A program made the translations under genes and the position numbers. Source: Phycisphaerales bacterium (GTDB lineage: Bacteria; Planctomycetota; Phycisphaerae; Phycisphaerales; SM1A02). Taken from it: 64,000 nucleotides of DNA. Shown here one piece after another: positions 45,474 to 55,683 of the stretch. The notes under the pieces were generated by a model. The model did not search any database and was not told the origin of the DNA. It worked only from the letters and a program-made list of their open reading frames with translations. The DNA is taken from contig JAKVBX010000002.1 of the NCBI GenBank assembly GCA_022446795.1, positions 51,881-115,880 on the forward strand, given 5' to 3'. Positions within the stretch are counted from its first letter, which is position 1. Each line of letters opens with the position of its first letter.

Positions 45474-46625
45474 TCACCGACCCGTTACCGCATCCTTGAT
45501 TCGATTCCACAACGAGGGATTCGAGGCCTTGACCTCGATGTCCTCCGTCTCCGCGTACTGCTCCAGGAGTTCACGCTGCCGCTCATCCACCTTGCGTGGG
45601 ACGATAACCTGCAGGATGACGATCAGGTCTCCTCGTCGCGCTGTCCGCAAGTCGGGCAGACCCTCGGACGGCACGCGGAACAGTGCCCCATGCTGCGTCC
45701 CCGCGGGCACATCGATCTCCGAGTTGTCTGCATCGGGATCAAGCACGGGAACAGAGACGCTGGCGCCCAGCGCCAATTGCGAGAACGAGACCGGCACGGC
45801 GATGATGAGATCATCACCATCCCGTTCGAACTGCTCGTGCGCTTCAACACGGCAGACGACGTGAAGGTCGCCTCGACCGGCCGCCCCGGCAGCATCCGCT
45901 TCCGGCGGCGGTGGCTCTCCTTCGCCCGCCAGGCGAATGGCCTGCCCATCATGAATGCCAGGCGGAATCCGAACAGACAGTCGTCGATCAACCGTGACCC
46001 GACCCTGCCCTCGACAATCACTGCATGAGTCCGTGACGACGGAACCGCGGCCCTGGCATGCCGGGCACTTCGTGACCATGCGGAACATGCCTCCAAGTCC
46101 GGCCTGTTCCACCTGGCCACCGCCTCCGCACGTCGAACAGGTCTTGGGCGTACTGCCTGGCCGCGCCCCGGACCCCGTGCACGTCTCGCAGACGTCAAGC
46201 CGGGAGAACGACACCTCGGTCTCGGTTCCGCACAGGACCTCTTCCAGCGTCAACTGAACCTCGGTCTCCAGGTCATACCCGCGGACCGCCTGCCGACTGC
46301 GTCGACGGCCGCCGCCGAAGCCGCCACCGAAGATGTCCTCGAACATCGAGAAGATGTCCTCGACATGCATGGTCCGGAAGTCATGCCCTGGCTTGGACCG
46401 AAGACCATCGCGACCATAGCGGTCGTAGACACTGCGGCGATCGGAATCGGAAAGTACCTCGTAGGCCTCGGCCGCTTCCTTGAACGACGCCTCGGCCTCG
46501 GAGTCTCCCGGGTTGCGATCCGGGTGGAACTTCATCGCGAGTCGTCGGTAGGCGCGCTTGACCTCCTCACCGGAGGCCGATCGCTCGATGTTCAGGATCT
46601 CGTAGTAGCAGCGGGTCGCGGCCAT
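45474..46625 (-). CDS. dnaJ: chaperone DnaJ
   Basis: 383 residues from the ATG at 46625 (GGAGG eight bases before it). J domain with the HPD motif ([10 protein letters not shown]), a short Gly/Phe linker ([13 protein letters not shown]), four zinc-binding CxxCxGxG repeats ([32 protein letters not shown]), and the C-terminal substrate domains ([12 protein letters not shown]-like [16 protein letters not shown]). It is a complete type I DnaJ. The gene is read between groEL and grpE in one heat-shock cluster. Confidence 0.96.
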   Translation of the reverse strand: MAATRCYYEILNIERSASGEEVKRAYRRLAMKFHPDRNPGDSEAEASFKEAAEAYEVLSDSDRRSVYDRYGRDGLRSKPGHDFRTMHVEDIFSMFEDIFGGGFGGGRRRSRQAVRGYDLETEVQLTLEEVLCGTETEVSFSRLDVCETCTGSGARPGSTPKTCSTCGGGGQVEQAGLGGMFRMVTKCPACQGRGSVVTDSCSDCRGQGRVTVDRRLSVRIPPGIHDGQAIRLAGEGEPPPPEADAAGAAGRGDLHVVCRVEAHEQFERDGDDLIIAVPVSFSQLALGASVSVPVLDPDADNSEIDVPAGTQHGALFRVPSEGLPDLRTARRGDLIVILQVIVPRKVDERQRELLEQYAETEDIEVKASNPSLWNRIKDAVTGR

Positions 46626-46644
46626 CGAAGAGGCCTCCGTGCCA

Positions 46645-48258
46645 TCAACACACGGCGTCGTTGACGGGCTCCGTCTCGTCCTTGAGCTCGGTAATGGCGA
46701 CATCCGATGTCAGCAGGAGTCCGGAAACGGATGCCGCATTGAGCAGCGCCGCACGGACGACCTTGGCCGGATCGATGATGCCCGCCTTGTACAGCGGCTC
46801 GTACTCACCGGTACTCGCGTTGTATCCGAAATCGTTCTTGCCCTCTCGGACCTTCTCGACGACGACGTCGCCATCGACGCCGCTGTTGGTGGCGATGTAC
46901 CAGGTCGGCATGGTGAGTGCGTCAGCAACGACGTCATATCCCAGCTTCTCATCACCGCGGCCACGGCTTCGCGCCTTGTTCACGGCATCGATGATCCGCA
47001 GGTAGGACACGCCACCACCGGGGACATAGCCCTCGGCCGCCGCGGCCCGCGTGGCCGCCAGCGAGTCCTCGACCCGGTCCTTGCGTTCCTTCATGTCGGG
47101 TTCCGTGGCACCGCCGACACTGATGACGGCGACGCCACCGGTCAGCTTCGCGAGTCGCTCCTGGAGCTTCTCCCGATCGTAGTCACTCGTGGAGTTCTCG
47201 ATCTGGTTGCGGATCTGGCTGGCCCGACGATCCACCTCGGCCTTCTTCCCCGCGCCCTTGAGAATGGTCGTGGAGTCCTTGTTGACCGTGATGCGCTTGG
47301 CCTTGCCCAGTTCGCGAAGCTCGATGTCCTCGAGATTGCGACCAAGGTCCTCGGAGAGGAACGTCCCGCCGGTAAGCGAGGCGATGTCGCCGAGCATGGC
47401 CTTCCGACGCTCACCGAAACCGGGCGCCTTGACCGCACAGACCTGGATCACGCCACGCAGCCGGTTCACGACGAGCGCAGCGAGTGCTTCGTTCTCAACA
47501 TCCTCGGAGATGATGAGGAGCGGCTTGCCGGCCGTCGCCACCTTGTTCAGCAGTGGAAGCAGATCCGCCAGGTTGGAGATCTTCTTCTCGTTGATGAGGA
47601 TCATGCAGTCCTCGAGGACGCACTCGGCCGTCTTCGGATCGGTCATGAAGTACGGGCTGAGGAAGCCCTTGTCGAAGGCCATGCCCTCGACGTAGTCCAA
47701 GTCCGTTTCCGCGGTCTTTCCTTCTTCAATCTCGACGACGCCGTCAGCGCCGACGCGATCGATGGCCTCGGAGATGAGCGTGCCGATCTCCTTGTCGTGA
47801 TTGGAGGAGACCATGGCGACCTTGCGGAGGTCGTCCTTGCCCTTGCAGGTCCGGGCCATCTCATCGATGGCGTCTCCGGCGGCCACGGCAGCGGCATTGA
47901 TACCACGCTGCATCGCAACGGCATTGGCCCCGGCAGTCAGGTGCCGCAGACCGGCACGGTAGATGGCTTCCGCCAGAACCGTGGCCGTCGTGGTTCCGTC
48001 ACCGGCGAGATCGGCCGTCTTCTTGGCCACCTGGTGGACCATCTGGGCCCCCATGTTCTCGAACGGCGAGGGCAGTTCGACTTCCTTCGAGACCGAGACA
48101 CCGTCCTTGGAGACGGCCGGTCCACCGAAGGACTTCTGCATGACGACATTGCGGCCACCGGGACCCATGGTCACGGCGACGGCGCGGGCCATCTTCTCGA
48201 CACCGGCCAGGAACTCCTGGCGTGCTTCCGCGTCGAATTTCATCTGCTTGCTGGACAT
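46645..48258 (-). CDS. groL: chaperonin GroEL, copy without a GGM tail
   Basis: 537 residues with the full Hsp60 fold: [17 protein letters not shown], the ATPase loop [17 protein letters not shown], catalytic Asp region [16 protein letters not shown], and [13 protein letters not shown]. The C-terminus ends [12 protein letters not shown], so the usual Gly-Gly-Met tail is missing. It lies 53 bases after groES. Such paralogues often take on specialised substrates; which of the two here is the main one cannot be told, but the other copy has the standard tail. Confidence 0.95.
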   Translation of the reverse strand: MSSKQMKFDAEARQEFLAGVEKMARAVAVTMGPGGRNVVMQKSFGGPAVSKDGVSVSKEVELPSPFENMGAQMVHQVAKKTADLAGDGTTTATVLAEAIYRAGLRHLTAGANAVAMQRGINAAAVAAGDAIDEMARTCKGKDDLRKVAMVSSNHDKEIGTLISEAIDRVGADGVVEIEEGKTAETDLDYVEGMAFDKGFLSPYFMTDPKTAECVLEDCMILINEKKISNLADLLPLLNKVATAGKPLLIISEDVENEALAALVVNRLRGVIQVCAVKAPGFGERRKAMLGDIASLTGGTFLSEDLGRNLEDIELRELGKAKRITVNKDSTTILKGAGKKAEVDRRASQIRNQIENSTSDYDREKLQERLAKLTGGVAVISVGGATEPDMKERKDRVEDSLAATRAAAAEGYVPGGGVSYLRIIDAVNKARSRGRGDEKLGYDVVADALTMPTWYIATNSGVDGDVVVEKVREGKNDFGYNASTGEYEPLYKAGIIDPAKVVRAALLNAASVSGLLLTSDVAITELKDETEPVNDAVC

Positions 48259-48311
48259 GCGGCTTCCTTCCGTACCTCATCTCATCGCCGGGTTCAGGCC
48301 CGGCAATCACC

Positions 48312-48599
48312 TCACTCGACGACGCCGAGCAACTCCGATTCGCGAACGATCAGGTGAGTCTGGTTCTTGATCTCAACCTCTGTTCCGGCGTACTTGCTGT
48401 ACACCACGGTGTCGCCCTTCTTGACGGCAAGCTTGATCCGCTCGCCGTTATCGAGCAATTTGCCAGGACCGAGTGCGACGACCTTGCCCTGCATGGGCTT
48501 CTCCTTGGCCGACTCGGGAAGGTAGATCCCCGATTCGGTCCGGGACTCGGCCTCGATGGGCCGAATCAGCACGCGATCTTCAAGTGGCTTGACTGACAT
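48312..48599 (-). CDS. groS: co-chaperonin GroES
   Basis: 95 residues: VKPLEDRVLIRPIEAESRTES, the mobile-loop region SGIYLPESAKEKPMQGKVVALGPG and VVYSKYAGTEVEI. A clear Shine-Dalgarno (GGAG, seven bases before ATG) is present. It sits between two groEL genes, 63 bases after the first. Confidence 0.96.
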   Translation of the reverse strand: MSVKPLEDRVLIRPIEAESRTESGIYLPESAKEKPMQGKVVALGPGKLLDNGERIKLAVKKGDTVVYSKYAGTEVEIKNQTHLIVRESELLGVVE

Positions 48600-48662
48600 G
48601 AGTGTTCTCCGTTGTGCTTCGCTTGAGTTTCATTCCTGGGTGCGACGGTGTTGACGATGGAA

Positions 48663-50378
<1,716 letters not shown>

Positions 50379-50614
50379 GAGTTGTGCTCCTGCTCGTTCT
50401 CTTCCAGTTCCAGTTCCGAACGCCCGGGACACGGCAACCGCGCCCTGAACGTCGGACCGTTCATTTTCTCTCAAATCCCGCGCCAGCGGGCGCTCGTGGA
50501 CACATGGATGAATCGGCCCTCATGGGCCACCCAGGCCCGGTGCCCCTCTTTCCCCGTGCCACCAGCCGGGAAGACCTCGGCCGGATCCTGCCAGGTTGGC
50601 AGATCCACCGAGCC
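50379..50614 (-). other. intergenic region upstream of the groE cluster
   Basis: 236 bases between the membrane-protein gene and the GGM-tailed groEL. I looked for CIRCE (TTAGCACTC-N9-GAGTGCTAA) and a CTTGAA/CCCCAT heat-shock promoter and found neither. A small GC-rich inverted repeat (CCCGC / GCGGG, 50477-50490) may end the upstream gene's transcript. No promoter can be assigned by eye. Confidence 0.4.
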
Positions 50615-51601
50615 TCAGGAGCCAGTCGGAGGGTCAAGGAACTCCCGGAGGCGAGGGGGCGGAGACTGCAACGCCCGGCGGACCCACCTGAGGTTGACGC
50701 ACAGGTAGATCAGGCCGACCAGTACCAGCACGCTGGCAACGACCAGCATGGCCAGCCCGAGGATCGCCAGGCCTGACGTCGGTTCCTGCCCGACCGTGAA
50801 ACGCCCCAAAGACCACCACGGTGGCGGGGATCCGGTGGAGCCCAGCCCGCCCATCCAGGTGAGCACGATGCCAAGCCCGATGAAAACAATTCCGATCACG
50901 AGGTCCATGATCCGCTGTCGACGAATCTGATCCGTTCGAAAGAGACGACTCCGGGTTCCGACCTCGATCACGATGCGACGGAGTCCCACCAGGTAGATGA
51001 CGCTGCCGAGCAGTGGCACGAGCGCCATCAGCCCCGGACCAAGGCCCTGCCCCGGTGGCAACCACCAGACCAGGCCGCATCCGATCGTCCACACAGCCAG
51101 GCCGGTAGACAACCACCCCAGCCCCCGCCGCCCCTGGCGAGGATCAATCGTCCCCGGCGATGGCCACAGCTTCAGCACGGGGAACCAACCCACCAGTCCA
51201 CAGAGCACCGCCACGAGCATGGTCAATCCGTACAGCAGACGTGTGGCACCTGGGGCCAACTCCATGATCACGTTGGTCATCACGATGAGGTGAAAGGCCA
51301 GGGCCACGCCACCGACCAACGCCAGTCCGCCGAGGGTGACGATCGCGGCACCCACGGCTTGCGGCGCGAGGAGCGGTGGAAGCCGATGCGTGGTGGGATC
51401 AATGGCCGCCTCAAGCGAGCGGCTCGCAGGCAACCCACACTCGGGACAGACCCCGGTTGCCGAAAGGCCCCGAAGGTCGTAGCGGCATCGCTGGCAGGGA
51501 AGCGAAAGACGGATCGCCCGTCCCTCCAGCCGCTCCGGGCCATCCGTGCCGATCAGGATTTCGCTGGATGATGGATCCACGGACGTTGGCTCCACGGACA
51601 A
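50615..51601 (-). CDS. zinc-ribbon multi-spanning membrane protein
   Basis: 328 residues. Near the N-terminus a short ribbon with CQRCRYDLRGL and CPECGLPASRS looks like a motif that recurs in planctomycete membrane proteins. Seven or so hydrophobic helices follow (for example AVGAAIVTLGGLALVGGVAL, LLYGLTMLVAVLCGLVGW, LVIGIVFIGLGIVLTWM). No transporter signature is seen. The start is not firm: the annotated one is TTG, and a GTG lies two codons later; no ribosome-binding site is evident. Divergent from moxR. Confidence 0.7.
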   Translation of the reverse strand: MSVEPTSVDPSSSEILIGTDGPERLEGRAIRLSLPCQRCRYDLRGLSATGVCPECGLPASRSLEAAIDPTTHRLPPLLAPQAVGAAIVTLGGLALVGGVALAFHLIVMTNVIMELAPGATRLLYGLTMLVAVLCGLVGWFPVLKLWPSPGTIDPRQGRRGLGWLSTGLAVWTIGCGLVWWLPPGQGLGPGLMALVPLLGSVIYLVGLRRIVIEVGTRSRLFRTDQIRRQRIMDLVIGIVFIGLGIVLTWMGGLGSTGSPPPWWSLGRFTVGQEPTSGLAILGLAMLVVASVLVLVGLIYLCVNLRWVRRALQSPPPRLREFLDPPTGS

Positions 51602-51652
51602 GGTCTGGCGGCCGTACGGATTCGACCCGGGTCTGGATTACGCGGCGACGGC

Positions 51653-51658
51653 TATACT
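51653..51658 (+). promoter_or_regulatory. candidate -10 box of moxR
   Basis: TATACT 53 bases before the moxR ATG, in the divergent space. No clear -35. Confidence 0.35.
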
Positions 51659-51711
51659 CGCGTTTCTGGCCCAGTCCCGTGGCCGCCAGGCGGCCACCAG
51701 GAGAACAGTGC

Positions 51712-52644
51712 ATGGAAATCGATGCCCTGCAGCGACTCCGTGACAATATTACTTCGGTCTATCTCGGGAACGCGACAGCCGTTGATCGACTCCTGGTCTG
51801 CATTCTCGCTCGAGGCCACGTCCTGATCGAGGATGTGCCGGGCGTAGGCAAGACCGTCCTGGCCAGCGCCCTGGCCCGATCCCTGGATGGGTCCTTCACC
51901 CGCATCCAGTGCACTCCGGATCTGCTGCCTGCCGACGTCACGGGGATCACGGTCTACAACCGCGAGACCAGTGACTTTCACTTCAAGCCGGGGCCAATCT
52001 TCCACAACATCGTCGTGGCGGACGAGATCAACCGAACGACGCCTCGGACGCAGTCGGCCATGCTCGAGGCCATGAGTGAGAACGCGGTCTCCATTGACGG
52101 CGTCACGCGGGAACTCCCAAGTCCGTTCATGGTCGTGGCGACGCAGAATCCCTACGAGTTCGAAGGCACCTACTTCCTGCCGGAAAATCAACTCGATCGA
52201 TTCCTGATGCGGATCTCACTTGGCTACCCCGCCCCGCCGGATGAAAGTCGCGTCCTGGAATCCCAACCGGCCCGGACAACCCTCCAGGAACTCTCACCGG
52301 TCATCACGACGAACGACATCATCGCCTTGCAACACGCGACCGATGCCGTGCGTGTCGACCAGTCACTGCTGGATTACATCGTGGCCCTGGCCACGGCAAC
52401 GCGGGGACATGATGATCTCCAGGTGGGGCTGAGCCCTCGCGGATCACTGGCCCTGTCACAAGCCGCCCGCGCGACCGCCGTGCTGGATGGCCGCGACTAC
52501 ACCATCCCGGAAGACATCGTGGGCAACGTGGTCCCGGTGTGTGCACACCGGATCATCAGTCGCAGCTACATGCATGACGGAGACACGCTGACCACCCGAC
52601 GGATCATGCAGCAGGTCCTGGAAACAGTCGCGTCTCCCGCCTGA
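51712..52644 (+). CDS. MoxR-family AAA+ ATPase
   Basis: 310 residues from the ATG at 51712, which has AGGAG eight bases upstream; the open frame extends to 51376 but without similarity. Walker A EDVPGVGKTVLASALARSL, Walker B IVVADEINRTTP, sensor region VATQNPYEFEGTYFLPENQLDRF and MRISLGYP. MoxR proteins act as chaperones for metal or membrane protein complexes. The usual DUF58 and VWA neighbours are not beside it; it stands alone, convergent with a PH-domain gene. Confidence 0.93.
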   Translation: MEIDALQRLRDNITSVYLGNATAVDRLLVCILARGHVLIEDVPGVGKTVLASALARSLDGSFTRIQCTPDLLPADVTGITVYNRETSDFHFKPGPIFHNIVVADEINRTTPRTQSAMLEAMSENAVSIDGVTRELPSPFMVVATQNPYEFEGTYFLPENQLDRFLMRISLGYPAPPDESRVLESQPARTTLQELSPVITTNDIIALQHATDAVRVDQSLLDYIVALATATRGHDDLQVGLSPRGSLALSQAARATAVLDGRDYTIPEDIVGNVVPVCAHRIISRSYMHDGDTLTTRRIMQQVLETVASPA

Positions 52645-52655
52645 TAGCCGCAGCC

Positions 52656-53276
52656 TCACGCCGCCCGTGATCTCGTCGCCCGGCGAATGAGATCCTGCAC
52701 CTGGCGTTGAGCCATCGCCGGATCGGACAACATGACCCAGGCCGTGTCATAGAACGCGGTACCGGCCGTGGCAAACAGGAGAGATCCGATGCCGGTGCAT
52801 CGCTCGAGCACCGAGACCGAGATCATGGTCTGTCGCACGTTCACCAGCGAGGTTTCGTAGATCGACCGACGAATGACCCCGGCGCAGGTCAGGACTCGAT
52901 GCGTCGTGAGGACGTACACCCGGAATCGCCATTCCAGGCACTCCCAGGCCAACAGGATGAGTCCGATCGCTGCGGCGATGATCCAGGTCCATCCGGTGGA
53001 CAGGAACGGTGTCATGCCGAGATTCGACATCGCGGCGGTCGCGATTGTCACGAGGCTCGCGATCACGACCAGGAAGCCCAGCCAGGGCAGTGGTTCCAGC
53101 AGGATGTACCAGCGGCTGGGCCGCAGCACCAGGACGACCGCCTCGTCACCGCGAATCGTCCCGCGGGGAACACCACCGGTCATCGACTCGGGATCAGCAG
53201 TCGGCTTCTCACCCACCAGCCCCCGGGGGCCGGACCCCGTATCGGCAAGCGGGAAGAAGGTTGGCATGATCGACAT
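52656..53276 (-). CDS. membrane protein with bacterial PH (DUF304-like) domain
   Basis: 206 residues from the ATG at 53276, chosen because GAGG lies nine bases upstream; an ATG three codons earlier has GAGG touching it, a poor spacing. Two membrane helices are visible (LGFLVVIASLVTIATAAM and TWIIAAAIGLILLAWECLEW). They are followed by the bPH_2 signature YVLTTHRVLTCAGVIRRSIYETSLVNVR and an ending of LSDPAMAQRQVQDLIRRA. Function unknown. Confidence 0.82.
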   Translation of the reverse strand: MSIMPTFFPLADTGSGPRGLVGEKPTADPESMTGGVPRGTIRGDEAVVLVLRPSRWYILLEPLPWLGFLVVIASLVTIATAAMSNLGMTPFLSTGWTWIIAAAIGLILLAWECLEWRFRVYVLTTHRVLTCAGVIRRSIYETSLVNVRQTMISVSVLERCTGIGSLLFATAGTAFYDTAWVMLSDPAMAQRQVQDLIRRATRSRAA

Positions 53277-53409
53277 GACGGACATCCTCAAGTGACGGCG
53301 AGCCGGGCCAGGCCGTTGAAGATCTATCGTGTCAATCCACCGCGTTCCGACAGCCAATAATCCCACGCGGTCCGGATCGACTGGCGGCCAAGGCGTTGGG
53401 GATCGGTGA

Positions 53410-53973
53410 TCAGGCGCCCGCGGGTCCTTCGGTGAGAACCTCGGGACGCAACACCGCGATGTCGGGCACGTTTCGGTAGAGGCCGTTGTAATCGAGGCCA
53501 TACCCGACCACGAACTCGTCGGGAATGTCGAATCCCACGTACTCGCATGGGGTATCCGGAGCAGTCTCCTTGCGAAGCAACACGCACGCCGCCACGGACA
53601 AGGCGCCGGCCGCCTCGGCCACGCTTCGAAGTTGCGAAAGCGTTCGGCCCGAATCCAGGACATCATCGACGATCAGGACATGGCTGCCCCGCAGGGATTC
53701 CTCGTCCACGCCCTCCAGTTGGACGGGCTGGTTGGCCACCGTCGTCGGTCCCACGTAACTGCGTGCTCGCACCGGTTCTATACGAAACCGGATGGGCAGG
53801 TGCCGCATGAGATCCGCCATGAAGACCACGCTGCCGGTCATGACCGGCAGCACGATCAGATCACCTGACTCGACCTTGACCCGCAGGTCACGCTCCAATT
53901 CGGTGGCCAGGCTCTCGACCCGCTCGGCGATACTGTCACGGTCGATCAGGATGGCCGACAGGTCGTCATGCAT
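53410..53973 (-). CDS. hpt: hypoxanthine phosphoribosyltransferase
   Basis: Type I PRTase that salvages hypoxanthine or guanine. The PRPP loop VLIVDDVLDSGRTL is clear, with VLPVMTGSVVFMADLMRHL and YVGFDIPDEFVVGYGLDYNG as further Hpt marks. The Met at 53973 (MHDDLSAIL) begins the family core; an in-frame Met six codons earlier is possible. The gene is divergent from folC. Confidence 0.94.
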   Translation of the reverse strand: MHDDLSAILIDRDSIAERVESLATELERDLRVKVESGDLIVLPVMTGSVVFMADLMRHLPIRFRIEPVRARSYVGPTTVANQPVQLEGVDEESLRGSHVLIVDDVLDSGRTLSQLRSVAEAAGALSVAACVLLRKETAPDTPCEYVGFDIPDEFVVGYGLDYNGLYRNVPDIAVLRPEVLTEGPAGA

Positions 53974-54091
53974 GGCGGCGGATGGTACCAAGGGCGGGCC
54001 CTGGGCCCCGGGAACCCGCCCAGGGACAGCCTCCGCAGCGTTCCATCCTCAATATGGCCCCGGAAACGGCCTCTATTGGCCCGTAAGTGCC

Positions 54092-54119
54092 TTTACAGCA
54101 TGTACTTAGGTCCAATAAT
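54092..54119 (+). promoter_or_regulatory. sigma70-type promoter of folC
   Basis: -35 TTTACA (54092-54097), 16-base spacer, -10 AATAAT (54114-54119), in an AT-richer patch before folC. A start near 54126 would give a 33-base leader. Confidence 0.6.
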
Positions 54120-54158
54120 TTGATCGAAAACGCCGTTTTTGATACGCTGTCCCGGATC

Positions 54159-55616
54159 ATGGCAACTCGCAAGACATCGACAACCAGCCGGCGTTCCCGA
54201 ACCCCTCGACGACAATCCAAGGCTTCTCGGCACACCCCGGTGAAGGCGAGCAGCGTCTCGACCTACAACTCGGCTGTCCGATACCTCTTGGAACGAACCG
54301 ACCTCGAGCGAGTGCGATCGGTCCGCTACAACGAAGACACCTTCAAGCTTGACCGGATGGCCAGCCTGCTCGATGCCATGGGGAACCCGGAGAAGTCCGT
54401 CCCCGTCGCTCACGTTGCCGGAACCGTCGGAAAAGGCTCGACCGTCGCCATGATCTCGTCGATCCTCCGACAGGGTGACTTCACTGTCGGCACCTTCACG
54501 TCGCCACATCTCACGGATATCCGCGAACGGATCGCCATCAACGGCCAGATGATCGAAAAGTCAGCCTTCACCTCGCTGACCGCTGACATTGGCAAGATCG
54601 CGGAGAAGTCCTCTCCCGAGGCAACGTACTTCGAACTTCTGACGGCCATGGCGCTGGAGCATTTCGCCTCCCAGGCCGTCGACATCGCGGTCATGGAGAC
54701 GGGCCTTGGTGGCCGACTTGATGCCACCAACCTCACGCAGCCCAATATCTGCCTCCTGACCCTGATCGACTACGACCACATGAACCTGCTGGGCAACGAC
54801 CTGGAGTCCATTGCCGCTGAAAAGGCCGGCATCATGAAGCCGGGCGTCCCGGTCATCTCCGTTCCGCAAACTGCTGCCGTGGAAGCTGTCCTGCGGAAAG
54901 TGGCCGAAGACGTCGGTACGACGATCAACTTCATTGGTCGCGAGATTGATTTCAGCAGCCGGTTCTGTGTCTCGGATGACCTGGGACCCCACACGCGAAT
55001 CTGCCTGATCACGGATCGAACGCAGTACATGCACCTGCCCGTACCACTGCCGGGCGCGCACCAGGCCAACAACTGCGCCCTGGCGCTGGCCGCGGTCGAC
55101 GCCATCTCCGGCGACTCCAACACGGTCGATGAATCCATCATCTACCAGGGTCTCGCCGAAACGGTGATCCCGGGACGGATGGAGCGGATCTGGGACAAGC
55201 CCGCGATCATCGCGGATGGCGCGCACAATCCCGCGGCACTGGAATGCCTGATGCGGACGATCGGTGCCCACGTCCCCAACGATTCGATGATCTGCGTCTT
55301 CGGCTGCTGCCAGGACAAGGACGTCGACGGACTGTTGGACAAGGTCGCCCTCGGCGGTGACAAGATCATCTTCACGAAGGCCTCGAATCAACCCCGAGCC
55401 ATCGAGCCGGAGGAACTGGTCCGCCGGTTTGCCGAGCGGCACAACCGGGTCTGCCAGGCCGAAGGCAAACTGTCCTCCGCCCTGGAGATCGCCGCCCAGG
55501 CGGCCAGTCGTGATGATTTGATCTGCGTCACGGGGAGCTTCTTCCTCGTCGGTGAAGCCAAGCGGCATCTCAGCGAACTCGCTGCAGCCCGCGAGGCAGA
55601 GCTGGTCACGACCTGA
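54159..55616 (+). CDS. folC: folylpolyglutamate synthase / dihydrofolate synthase
   Basis: The Mur-ligase-like enzyme adds glutamates to folates. Motifs: P-loop VAGTVGKGSTVAMISSIL (residue about 88), TSPHLTDIRERIAING, ETGLGGRLDATN, YDHMNLLGNDLESIAAEKAGI, and ADGAHNPAALE. The first ~35 residues are a basic Ser/Thr/Arg-rich stretch (TSRRSRTPRRQSKASRH), not part of the usual enzyme. The ATG at 54159 is chosen over 54087 because the promoter falls between them. It reads into leuS 67 bases downstream. Confidence 0.94.
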   Translation: MATRKTSTTSRRSRTPRRQSKASRHTPVKASSVSTYNSAVRYLLERTDLERVRSVRYNEDTFKLDRMASLLDAMGNPEKSVPVAHVAGTVGKGSTVAMISSILRQGDFTVGTFTSPHLTDIRERIAINGQMIEKSAFTSLTADIGKIAEKSSPEATYFELLTAMALEHFASQAVDIAVMETGLGGRLDATNLTQPNICLLTLIDYDHMNLLGNDLESIAAEKAGIMKPGVPVISVPQTAAVEAVLRKVAEDVGTTINFIGREIDFSSRFCVSDDLGPHTRICLITDRTQYMHLPVPLPGAHQANNCALALAAVDAISGDSNTVDESIIYQGLAETVIPGRMERIWDKPAIIADGAHNPAALECLMRTIGAHVPNDSMICVFGCCQDKDVDGLLDKVALGGDKIIFTKASNQPRAIEPEELVRRFAERHNRVCQAEGKLSSALEIAAQAASRDDLICVTGSFFLVGEAKRHLSELAAAREAELVTT

Positions 55617-55683
55617 TCACCGCTGTCGGTGCTCCTGTCGAGGCAGCGGTACCATGCCACGTTCCTCAAGCGGAGGCCTCGGC

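Noticed and set aside
50379-50614. Search for CIRCE and sigma32 promoter upstream of groEL
   Set aside because: No match to either consensus was found, so no regulatory site is claimed.
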